A DNA stretch of 5,168 nucleotides, from NCBI GenBank assembly GCA_023428035.1, contig JAEYZO010000689.1:1-5168 (forward strand), given 5' to 3'. The stretch comes from Pseudomonadota bacterium (lineage in GTDB: Bacteria > Myxococcota_A > Polyangia > Polyangiales > Ga0077539). Of the stretch, positions 1-5,168 are shown in pieces (position 1 is the stretch's first letter; every line of letters begins with the position of its first letter). A program made the translations under genes and the position numbers. Under the pieces are notes generated by a model, which saw only the letters and a program-made list of their open reading frames with translations, was not told where the DNA came from and made no database searches.

Positions 1-46
1 CGCAGGCGGGGTGGCGGCGTTCGGGGAGCGAGCGGGTCCGACGGCC

Positions 47-445
47 CTACAGGTCGTTCGCCCTCGTCTGCGTCGTCGCGCCGTCTTCACGCGCGCAGAC
101 GCACCCGAAGTACGCCACCGTCCTCCCGCTCGGGGCGGTCTCCTCTACCCGTCGGAGCTCGCTGGCCGTGTAGCCCCGCTGCGCGCACCACGCGCGGCAG
201 CGCTCGCCTCGCCCCGCGTCGTGCGCGGCCACCCCCGCGAAGGTCGTGAGCGCGCCGATCACGCACAGGATCATCCCCGCGGACATCACCCGCTTGCGCC
301 CCGGGCCCTGCCGCCCTGACATCACCTCGCCGATCACCCGGAACTGCTCAGACTTCGCCACGCCCCCGCCGCTGAAGAGCGCACCCGCGAAGCAGGTGAA
401 GCCCACGAAGGCCATCGCGACCCCGACAAGCATGGTGGTGTTCAA
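47..445 (-). CDS. Small two-helix membrane protein with a four-cysteine tail
   Basis: This is a hypothetical protein of 132 residues; I do not recognise a named family. Two hydrophobic segments are visible, at about residues 5-24 and 54-75. The loop between them is basic (K31, R36, R45, R50, K51, R52). By the positive-inside rule the loop should be cytoplasmic, with both ends outside the membrane. The C-terminal tail (about 76-132) has cysteines at 83, 87, 115 and 117, a C-x3-C ... C-x-C pattern that suggests two disulfides in an oxidising compartment. I chose TTG at 445-443 because GGAGGAG lies exactly 6 nt upstream; the ATG four codons later (433-431) would sit 18 nt from it. The gene is divergent from the carboxylase operon, so a functional link is not implied. 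The pattern resembles small Cys-rich proteins common in myxobacteria, which is an impression and not a search result. That the gene is real is fairly sure; its function is unknown. Confidence 0.72.
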   Translation of the reverse strand: MNTTMLVGVAMAFVGFTCFAGALFSGGGVAKSEQFRVIGEVMSGRQGPGRKRVMSAGMILCVIGALTTFAGVAAHDAGRGERCRAWCAQRGYTASELRRVEETAPSGRTVAYFGCVCAREDGATTQTRANDL

Positions 446-451
446 TTGGCG

Positions 452-458
452 CTCCTCC
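452..458 (-). promoter_or_regulatory. Strong Shine-Dalgarno deciding a TTG start
   Basis: On the minus strand these bases read GGAGGAG, a near-perfect anti-SD match, with six bases (451-446) before the TTG codon at 445-443. This spacing is ideal for the TTG and too long (18 nt) for the downstream ATG, so it decides the start of the small membrane-protein gene. Confidence 0.7.
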
Positions 459-459
459 G

Positions 460-474
460 CGGGGTGACACCCCG
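460..474. promoter_or_regulatory. Perfect 7+1+7 inverted repeat upstream of the small membrane-protein gene
   Basis: The sequence CGGGGTG-A-CACCCCG is a perfect dyad of 7-bp arms around one central base. It sits one base upstream of the minus-strand Shine-Dalgarno, between the two divergent genes. As DNA it could be an operator for a dimeric regulator. As RNA in the leader of the minus-strand gene it could form a 5-bp GC stem with a 5-nt loop next to the ribosome site. The symmetry is directly visible; the function is inferred. Short GC-rich dyads also arise by chance in such a genome. Confidence 0.4.
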
Positions 475-482
475 AGGCGCCA

Positions 483-500
483 CCGTACAAGCGCCGTACA
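483..500. repeat. Direct repeat CCGTACA, 11-bp period
   Basis: CCGTACA occurs at 483-489 and again at 494-500, so the two copies lie 11 bp apart, about one helical turn. They are in the divergent intergenic region, where a regulator could bind both on one face of the DNA. Each copy is preceded by GCGCC (477-481 and 491-495, the second overlapping its repeat). I found no convincing -35/-10 pair around them on either strand. The repeat is visible; a regulatory role is only a possibility. Confidence 0.25.
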
Positions 501-531
501 CAGCCGCTCAAGGGCGCCCGTCGGTTCGATT

Positions 532-554
532 CCCCCTGTCGCGAGGGGCGCGAC
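532..554 (+). promoter_or_regulatory. Two overlapping, mutually exclusive hairpins before the carboxylase operon
   Basis: CCCCT (533-537) can pair with AGGGG (544-548) around the loop GTCGCG. Alternatively GTCGCG (538-543) can pair perfectly with CGCGAC (549-554) around the loop AGGGG. The loop of each hairpin is an arm of the other, so only one can form at a time. The element ends 25 nt before ATG 580 and could be a leader switch if transcription starts upstream of it. There is no T-run to make either hairpin a classical intrinsic terminator. The pairing is seen in the sequence; any switch function is speculative. Confidence 0.25.
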
Positions 555-579
555 CCGTAGCACTCTCCCGCCCCCGACG

Positions 580-662
580 ATGGCCGACGACACCGCACCG
601 ACCGCACCGCGCCTCGACGACCCGCTCTCCGAGGTGACCGCCGCCCCCGAGCGCGCGCACGC
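580..662 (+). other. Likely N-terminal coding part of the carboxyltransferase, out of frame with the rest
   Basis: ATG 580 opens a stretch of about 27 codons whose third positions are almost all G or C. It encodes a Pro/Ala/Asp-rich peptide beginning MADDTAPTAP. The main carboxyltransferase frame (codons starting at 719) is open upstream only back to 638, after a TGA at 635-637, and has no start codon before 719. Yet from about 662 to 718 it encodes a plausible family N-terminal helix (PYETTLAEARALAERPYTS). The two pieces would join as one protein if a single base were missing between 638 and 662, for example within the alternating CG run near 651-661. The joined protein would be about 546 residues. 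No clear Shine-Dalgarno precedes 580. Explanations are a sequencing error, a true frameshift with re-initiation at 719, or chance. Confidence 0.5.
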
Positions 663-718
663 CCTACGAGACCACCCTCGCCGAGGCCCGGGCCCTCGCC
701 GAGCGGCCCTACACCTCC

Positions 719-2221
719 ATGGGCGTCGAGGCGATCATCCGGCAGCACGCCAAGCAACGGATGACCGTCTGGGAGCGGATGAAGGTCCTCTCTCCCGAGG
801 CTCCGTCGGTGATCTTCCAGAACTGGGGGCCGAACCTCGACGGGGCGTCGCTGGTCACCGCGGTGCAGCGCATCCACGGCCGCGACGTCGCCGTCTACGG
901 CCACGACTTCACCCAGCGCGCCGGCTCGATGGACGCCACCAACGGCCGCAAGCTCGCCAGGCTCTTCGAGCTCGCCGGAGAGCGGGGCCTGCCCCTCATC
1001 GGCATGAACGACAGCGCGGGGGCCTACGTGCCCGCGGGGGTGGGCGGCCTCGACGGCTACGCCGAGGCCTTCACCGCGCTGCGGCGCATCTCCGGCGTGG
1101 TCCCGTCGATCATGTGCATGTTCGGCTACAACGCCGGCGGGGGCTCGTACCTGCCGCGGCAGGGCAGCTTCATGATCCAGCCCGAGGGGACCTTCTTCGG
1201 CCTCACCGGCCCCGCCGTCATCAAGTCGGTGCTCGGCGAGGACGTCACGCCCGACGACCTCGGCGGCCCCAAGGTCCACGGCGCGAGCGGAGTGGTCGAC
1301 CTCACCGTGCGCGACGAGGTCGCCGCCCTCCGCACCGCGACCCGGTTGCTTCGATACCTCCCGAGCAACAACCGCGAGCTCGCGCCGCACCAGCCCACAA
1401 GCGACCCGATGGACCGACCGACCTCCGAGGTCGACGCGCTCCTGCGCCGGGCCTTCGACTCGCCCACGGGCTTCAACACCCCCATCGACGTCGGCATCGT
1501 CATCGGGCAGATCTGCGACCACGGCGACTACTTCGAGGTGCAGCCCGGCCGCGCCCGCAACGCCATCACCGCCTTCGGACGTCTCGGCGGGCACGTCGTC
1601 GGCTTCGTCGCGAACAACTCCGCGGTGGCCTCGGGGCAGATCGACGTCGCGGCGGCCTTCAAGATCGCCCGCTTCGTGCGCTTCTGTAACCTCTACAACG
1701 TCCCGGTGATCTTCATGGAAGACACCACCGGGTTCCTCCCGGGGCGCGAGCAGGAGACCATGGGGATCGTGCACGCGGGGCGCGCGATGCTCGACGCGAT
1801 CATCGACCTGCGCACGCCGCGCATCCTGCTCATCCTGCGCAACGCCTTCGGCGGCGCCTACGCCTCGTTCAACAACTACCCCACGGGCGCCGACGTGGTC
1901 TTCGCGCTGCCCACCACACGCCTCGCCGTCATGGGCCCCGCCGGAAAGGACTTCGTCTACAAAGACGAGCTCCGCGCCGCGCGCGCGCAGGCGAAGTCGA
2001 TGGGGGCCGACGGAGCCGCGTGGCTGAAGGCCCGCGAGGCGGAGCTGTCGGCCCGCTACGAGCGCGAGCTGATGAACCCGCGCGAGGCGCTCTCGCTGGG
2101 CTCCATCTCGCGCCTCGTGATGCCCACCGACCTGCGGAGAGAGCTCGGCGCGAGCATGGCCTTCCTCCTGCGTCACTACACCCCGTCGCCGATGGGCGGC
2201 GTGCAGCGGGAGTTCCACTGA
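719..2221 (+). CDS. Acyl-CoA carboxylase carboxyltransferase (beta) subunit, PccB/AccD5-like
   Basis: This subunit transfers the carboxyl group from carboxybiotin to an acyl-CoA in the cytoplasm. The 500 residues show the two-lobed crotonase-type CT fold. The N-lobe has NDSAGAYVPAG (97-107), NAGGGSYLP (138-146) with the oxyanion glycines G140-G141, and GPAVIKSVLGEDVT (164-177). The C-lobe has YFEVQP (271-276), VASGQIDV (303-310), RFVRFCNLYNVPVI (318-331), GFLPG (338-342) and the second oxyanion pair G379-A380 in FGGAYA. Position 382 is Ala where propionyl-specific enzymes have Asp and some acetyl-accepting ones Ile, as I recall from the Streptomyces PccB/AccB work, so the substrate is uncertain. 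ATG 719 is the first start in this frame, but it lacks a good Shine-Dalgarno. It also trims the usual N-terminal helix, so the intact gene may begin at 580 through a frameshift. The stop overlaps the next gene's start (TGATG). Family assignment is firm; acetyl- versus propionyl- or longer acyl-CoA is open. Confidence 0.93.
   Translation: MGVEAIIRQHAKQRMTVWERMKVLSPEAPSVIFQNWGPNLDGASLVTAVQRIHGRDVAVYGHDFTQRAGSMDATNGRKLARLFELAGERGLPLIGMNDSAGAYVPAGVGGLDGYAEAFTALRRISGVVPSIMCMFGYNAGGGSYLPRQGSFMIQPEGTFFGLTGPAVIKSVLGEDVTPDDLGGPKVHGASGVVDLTVRDEVAALRTATRLLRYLPSNNRELAPHQPTSDPMDRPTSEVDALLRRAFDSPTGFNTPIDVGIVIGQICDHGDYFEVQPGRARNAITAFGRLGGHVVGFVANNSAVASGQIDVAAAFKIARFVRFCNLYNVPVIFMEDTTGFLPGREQETMGIVHAGRAMLDAIIDLRTPRILLILRNAFGGAYASFNNYPTGADVVFALPTTRLAVMGPAGKDFVYKDELRAARAQAKSMGADGAAWLKAREAELSARYERELMNPREALSLGSISRLVMPTDLRRELGASMAFLLRHYTPSPMGGVQREFH
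2208..2212 (+). promoter_or_regulatory. Shine-Dalgarno and TGATG junction for the biotin carboxylase gene
   Basis: GGGAG lies inside the last codons of the carboxyltransferase gene, 8 nt before ATG 2221. The stop TGA (2219-2221) and the start ATG (2221-2223) share one base. This arrangement usually means translational coupling, giving balanced amounts of the two subunits. It also favours 2221 over in-frame starts further upstream, such as 2020. Confidence 0.65.
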
Positions 2222-5076
2222 TGCCTGACGCCGTCGACTGGTACGAGCGCAACCCGTACACCACCCGCGACCGGCGCCTCTCGCGCAGCCCCTCGGCCTG
2301 GGCGCGGAGCTTCGCGTGCGAAGACCTCCGCCCGCTCATCGTGTGCCGCGGGCCCGTGCGCAAAGAGGCCCTCGACACCTTCGCGCAGATGGGAGTCACC
2401 CGCGCGGGCATCCTCCTCTCGGAGAAGGACTCCATCGTCTATACGCAGGCCCTCGCGCCCGAGCTCCGACGCGTCGACCCCGAGCGCGTGCACCGCGTGA
2501 AGGACTACGCCGGCGCCAACCGCCAGGAGCGCTCCGAGCGCGTCGCCGAGATCATCGCGATCTGCGAGCGACACGGCTACTCCCACGTCTTCGCGGGCTA
2601 CGGCTTCATGGCCGAAGACGAAGACTTCGTGCGCTCGCTGGAGGGAGCGGGGGTCGGCTTCATCGGCCCGCGCTCCAGCGTGCACCAGGCCGCGGGCCGC
2701 AAGGACGAAGCCAAGCGCACCGCCCTCGCAGAGCGCGTGAGCGTCACCCCCGGCGTCGACGACGTCACCGCGCGGACGCTCCTGAGGAAATACCCCGACC
2801 TCGCCTCGCTGCGGGAGTGCGCGCGCGCGCACGGCCTCGACGTGACCGTCGGTGACGAGCTGTCACTGGGCGCCGCCGCCGAGGCGGTGCTCGAGGCTTC
2901 GTACAAGAAGCGCGTCGACCTCTTCTCCGTCGACGAGCTCTGCGACGAGGTCGCGCGCTGCGCCGCCGAGCTCTTCGTGAAGAACCCCGGCAGCCGCGTG
3001 CGACTCAAGGCCATCGGCGGCGGAGGAGGAAAGGGCCAGCGCATCCTCCAGGGGATCGCCCGCGGCGAGGGCGACGGCGAGGGCGCCGCGAGGGAGGCCG
3101 CGGCCAAGGCCCCCAAGGCCGTGCGAGAGATCCTCGGCGAGGTGAAGGCCGGCGGCGTCGGCGACAACAAGAACGTGCTGCTGGAGCTCAACGTCGAGCA
3201 GACGCGGCACAACGAGATCCAGCTCCTGGGCAACGGCGAGTGGTGCGTGGCGCTGGGGGGCCGCGACTGCTCGCTCCAGATGCACGAGCAGAAGCTGTTG
3301 GAGGTGTCGGTCACCGCCGAGGAGCTCACGGCCGAGGCCTCACGCCGCCGCTCCGCGGGGGACGTCACCGCCGCCGAGGCGCTGGAGACCGACCTCGCGA
3401 CGCTCCTCGCGATGGAGTCCGAGGCCGAGCGCTTCGGCCTCGCGGTGGGGCTCAACAGCGCGTCGACCTTCGAGTGCATCGTCGAGGGCGCGCGGCACTA
3501 CTTCATGGAGGTGAACACCCGCATCCAGGTGGAGCACCGGGTCACCGAGCTCTGCTACGCGCTGCGCTTCGAGAACCCCGACGACCCGCGCGATTTCTTC
3601 GAGGTGACCTCCCTCGTCGAGGCGATGGCCATCATCGCGCGCCACGGCTCGCGCGTACCGCGGCCGAAGCGGGTGCGTCGCGAGGGCGCCGCCGTCGAGG
3701 CGAGGTTGAACGCCACCAACCGCGCGCTCTCTCCGCACGCGGGCGGCGTCATCATGTCGTGGAGCGACCCCATCGAGCACGAGGTGCGCGACGACCAGGG
3801 GATCTGCGCGAAGAACCCCGACACCGGGGTGTTCATGCACTACCGCCTCGCGGGCGCCTACGACAGCAACGTGGCCCTGCTGGTCACCGCGGGCGAGGGG
3901 CGCGACGAGGCCTACCTGCGGCTGAGCGAGGTGCTGCGGCGCGCGAAGCTCCGCGGGAGCGACCTGCAGACCAACCTGGAGTTTCAGTACGGCCTGGTGG
4001 AGTGGTTCCGCGCGAGGGACGTCTTCGCCCGCCCGACGACGCGCTTCGTGGTGCCCTACCTCACGCTGGTGGGCGCGCTCGGTGAGGAGGCCCGCGCCCT
4101 CGACCTCTCCGTCGCGTGGGCGGCGTGGTGCGCGAAGCGGGAGTCTTCCGCGGGGAGCGCCGAGGCGAAGGCCGCGACGCGCAAGGCCCTCGCGCGGCAG
4201 GAGACCCTGGTCACCCGCGCGCTCAGCTCGCTCTTCGACAACCCGCACGTGCTGTCGGCGTGGCTGAGCGCGACCCGCGGGCGCTACACGGTGAGCGAGG
4301 GCGCGGTGCGCTGGCGCGACAACCCGATCGAGGTGCTGCGCGACACCTACCGCCACCTCAACATGGACTGGCGCGGCGACGAGCCCGCCGCGTGGGTGAT
4401 CTGGGAGCACGACCGCGACCTGCTCGAGACCGCCCTGGGCTTCTACGCGAAGCTCTCCGAGCGACTCGGCGCGAGCGACTGGTCGGCGCTCTCGTCACGC
4501 CTGGACGACGTCACCGTCCCCGAAGGCTTCGACGAGGGGCTGTGGTCGCGGGTGAGGGCTTCTCACCGAGGCTTTCAGCTCGCGGCGCCGCTGCTGGGCC
4601 TCGCGGCGCAGGTGGGTGACGCGGTGGGCTTCGAGGACCTGAAGGTCGAGGGCGACCTCACGGTGACCATCCCCGAGCGGCTCACGGACGCTGAGACGCA
4701 GGCGAAGGCGCTGCGGGCGCTGGCGCCGCCGCCGGAGGAGAACCCCGACGAGCTCGTCGCGGTGAGCGGCGGGATGTTCTACGCGCAGGAGTCCCCCGAC
4801 AAAGCGCCCTTCGTGCAGAAGGGCTCGCGCTTCAAGGCGGGCGATCCTCTGTACATGATCGAGGTGATGAAGATGTTCAACACGGTCTACGCGAGCTTCG
4901 CGGGCACCGTGGAAGAAGTGCTCGTCTCGGGCGGAGAGGGCTCCGTGGTGCGGAGGGGGCAGCCGCTGTTCAAGGTGCGCCCCGACGAGGTGATCGCCCG
5001 CGAAGACCCCGCGGTGGTCGCGAAGCGCAGGGCCGAGCGCAGCAGGGCGCGGGTCGAGGCGCTCCTGCGGTCTTGA
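2221..5076 (+). CDS. Acyl-CoA carboxylase alpha subunit: biotin carboxylase plus biotin carrier domain
   Basis: The 951-residue chain carboxylates its own biotin with ATP and bicarbonate and presents it to the CT subunit. The BC domain spans about 38-615. It has GYGFM (126-130), FIGP (147-150), the Gly-rich ATP loop GGGGGKG (266-272), RHNEIQ (329-334), RDCS (348-351), EVNTRIQVEH (430-439) and EARLNA (493-498). Aligned by eye to E. coli AccC, the catalytic residues are kept: K161 (K116), K263 (K159), K358 (K238), E418 (E276), E430 (E288), N432 (N290), R434 (R292), R495 (R338). Residues 179-260 include an insertion of about 55 residues relative to AccC. Residues 621-840 match no domain I recognise. 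The BCCP domain (about 843-921) carries EVMKM with biotinyl K884, and a basic tail of about 30 residues follows. Several nucleotide-pocket residues differ (K202 to L323, L204 to V325, H236 to E356). PccA/MccA-type chains are usually about 650-700 residues, so this one is long. Enzyme class is certain; substrate is not. Confidence 0.94.
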   Translation: MPDAVDWYERNPYTTRDRRLSRSPSAWARSFACEDLRPLIVCRGPVRKEALDTFAQMGVTRAGILLSEKDSIVYTQALAPELRRVDPERVHRVKDYAGANRQERSERVAEIIAICERHGYSHVFAGYGFMAEDEDFVRSLEGAGVGFIGPRSSVHQAAGRKDEAKRTALAERVSVTPGVDDVTARTLLRKYPDLASLRECARAHGLDVTVGDELSLGAAAEAVLEASYKKRVDLFSVDELCDEVARCAAELFVKNPGSRVRLKAIGGGGGKGQRILQGIARGEGDGEGAAREAAAKAPKAVREILGEVKAGGVGDNKNVLLELNVEQTRHNEIQLLGNGEWCVALGGRDCSLQMHEQKLLEVSVTAEELTAEASRRRSAGDVTAAEALETDLATLLAMESEAERFGLAVGLNSASTFECIVEGARHYFMEVNTRIQVEHRVTELCYALRFENPDDPRDFFEVTSLVEAMAIIARHGSRVPRPKRVRREGAAVEARLNATNRALSPHAGGVIMSWSDPIEHEVRDDQGICAKNPDTGVFMHYRLAGAYDSNVALLVTAGEGRDEAYLRLSEVLRRAKLRGSDLQTNLEFQYGLVEWFRARDVFARPTTRFVVPYLTLVGALGEEARALDLSVAWAAWCAKRESSAGSAEAKAATRKALARQETLVTRALSSLFDNPHVLSAWLSATRGRYTVSEGAVRWRDNPIEVLRDTYRHLNMDWRGDEPAAWVIWEHDRDLLETALGFYAKLSERLGASDWSALSSRLDDVTVPEGFDEGLWSRVRASHRGFQLAAPLLGLAAQVGDAVGFEDLKVEGDLTVTIPERLTDAETQAKALRALAPPPEENPDELVAVSGGMFYAQESPDKAPFVQKGSRFKAGDPLYMIEVMKMFNTVYASFAGTVEEVLVSGGEGSVVRRGQPLFKVRPDEVIAREDPAVVAKRRAERSRARVEALLRS
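4738..4983 (+). other. Biotin carrier (BCCP) domain with biotinylation site Lys884
   Basis: This is the part of the alpha subunit (about residues 840-921) that folds as a biotinyl domain. The attachment motif is EVMKM, with the lysine codon AAG at 4870-4872. The residue before Met is Val, as in eukaryotic acetyl-CoA carboxylases, where most bacterial carriers have Ala. The hairpin partner sequence before it (GDPLYMI) and the FAGTVEEVLVSGG stretch after it fit the usual beta-sandwich. No biotin ligase gene is in the window, so the cell must supply it from elsewhere. Confidence 0.9.
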
Positions 5077-5097
5077 TTTCCCGCGGGCTCTGGGAAA
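5077..5097 (+). promoter_or_regulatory. Small inverted repeat just after the alpha-subunit stop codon
   Basis: TTTCCC (5077-5082) and GGGAAA (5092-5097) are perfect complements separated by 9 nt, starting at the base after the TGA. No T-run follows, so it is not a typical intrinsic terminator. Its right arm overlaps the purine-rich GGGAAAGGG that serves as the likely ribosome site of the next gene. It could therefore hide that site or act as a weak attenuator. The pairing is seen; the role is inferred. Confidence 0.3.
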
Positions 5098-5109
5098 GGG
5101 TGCGCACCC
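5098..5109. promoter_or_regulatory. Perfect 12-bp palindrome before the downstream start
   Basis: GGGTGCGCACCC is a perfect 12-bp palindrome that ends one base before ATG 5111. Its half-site GGGTG/CACCC also occurs in the 460-474 dyad upstream of the small membrane-protein gene, but with a two-base centre instead of one. It may be a regulator site or a leader hairpin beside the start codon. Chance in GC-rich DNA is a real alternative. Confidence 0.3.
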
Positions 5110-5110
5110 C

Positions 5111-5168
5111 ATGAAGCGACCGGCCCCAGTCCTGGGCGTCCTCATCGTGCTCGGCGCGGTCTCTACCG
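5111..5168 (+). CDS. Start of a probable exported protein or lipoprotein (runs off the window)
   Basis: Only 19 codons are visible, starting at ATG 5111: MKRPAPVLGVLIVLGAVST. A short basic start (K2, R3) followed by a hydrophobic run of about 12 residues (7-18) is typical of a Sec signal peptide or a first membrane helix. AAAGGG (5095-5100) lies 10 nt upstream as a possible Shine-Dalgarno, which supports this start. The gene lies 34 bp after the carboxylase alpha subunit on the same strand, so co-transcription is possible. Nothing of the mature protein is visible, so its function cannot be stated, and a lipobox is not reached within the window. Confidence 0.55.
   Translation, partial: MKRPAPVLGVLIVLGAVST

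Noticed and set aside
1..46. Possible terminator for the minus-strand gene at the window edge
   Set aside because: I found no convincing inverted repeat followed by a T-run; the stretch is too short to judge.
523..533. A tRNA T-loop-like string, GGTTCGATTCC
   Set aside because: The flanking stem pairs at only 3 of 5 positions, and no D-arm, anticodon arm or acceptor stem can be built upstream.
446..637. A 63-codon + strand open frame in the intergenic region (possible leader peptide)
   Set aside because: It is Arg/Pro/Thr-rich, has no ribosome site, overlaps the opposite-strand start region and ends inside the likely carboxyltransferase N-terminus.
663..1689. Continuation of the frame opened by ATG 580, to a total of 369 codons
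   Set aside because: Past about 662 it becomes an Arg/Pro/His-rich shadow of the carboxyltransferase. Only the first 27 or so codons look genuine.
47..2218. A 723-codon open frame on the minus strand across the whole carboxyltransferase gene
   Set aside because: It is open because high GC removes stops opposite a strongly coding frame. Its sequence antisense to the CT gene is low-complexity Arg/Gly/Val/Glu-rich. Only the last 132 codons (445-47), with their own start and Shine-Dalgarno, look like a gene.
2020..2220. An upstream extension of the biotin carboxylase frame to ATG 2020
   Set aside because: It overlaps the conserved C-terminus of the carboxyltransferase in another frame and reads as low-complexity Arg/Ala. 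The TGATG junction with a Shine-Dalgarno at 2208 supports 2221.
3340..4410. A 356-codon antisense open frame in the biotin carboxylase gene, and similar ones at 2598-3479 and 4495-5145
   Set aside because: Compositional shadows with no domain motifs; the + strand protein there is well supported by conserved biotin carboxylase and BCCP motifs.

Overview
The window is very GC-rich, with third codon positions almost always G or C. It carries a two-gene acyl-CoA carboxylase operon on the + strand, flanked by a small membrane-protein gene on the - strand and the first codons of another exported-protein gene. GC content, long spurious antisense reading frames and the style of the proteins (Ala/Arg-rich, a small Cys-rich membrane protein next to a housekeeping-type enzyme) suggest a myxobacterium-like bacterium (Myxococcota). 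That is an inference; no rRNA or other phylogenetic marker is present.

Layout: bases 1-46 hold nothing I can support. A 132-aa two-helix membrane protein with a four-cysteine tail is read leftward (445-47) from a TTG start with a strong Shine-Dalgarno. Next comes a divergent intergenic region (446-579) with a perfect 7+1+7 dyad, a short direct repeat and two overlapping, mutually exclusive small hairpins. The carboxyltransferase (CT) subunit follows. Its first in-frame start is at 719, but a coding-like N-terminal stretch begins at ATG 580 one frame away, so the gene looks frameshifted near 638-662. Its stop codon overlaps the ATG of the 951-aa biotin carboxylase/biotin carrier subunit (2221-5076) in a TGATG junction. 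After a 34-bp gap holding two dyads, a signal-peptide-like gene starts at 5111 and runs off the window.

The two large genes should make one alpha/beta enzyme. The alpha chain carboxylates biotin (on Lys884) using ATP and bicarbonate, and the beta chain transfers the carboxyl group to an acyl-CoA, giving a malonyl-CoA-type product. The alpha chain is clearly divergent. Its catalytic residues are kept, but several residues of the nucleotide pocket are changed, the BC domain has an insertion, and about 220 residues between BC and BCCP match no domain I recognise. The beta chain has alanine at the position thought to discriminate acetyl- from propionyl-CoA. The acyl-CoA substrate therefore cannot be assigned from sequence alone. 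I see no mobile element, CRISPR array or RNA gene.
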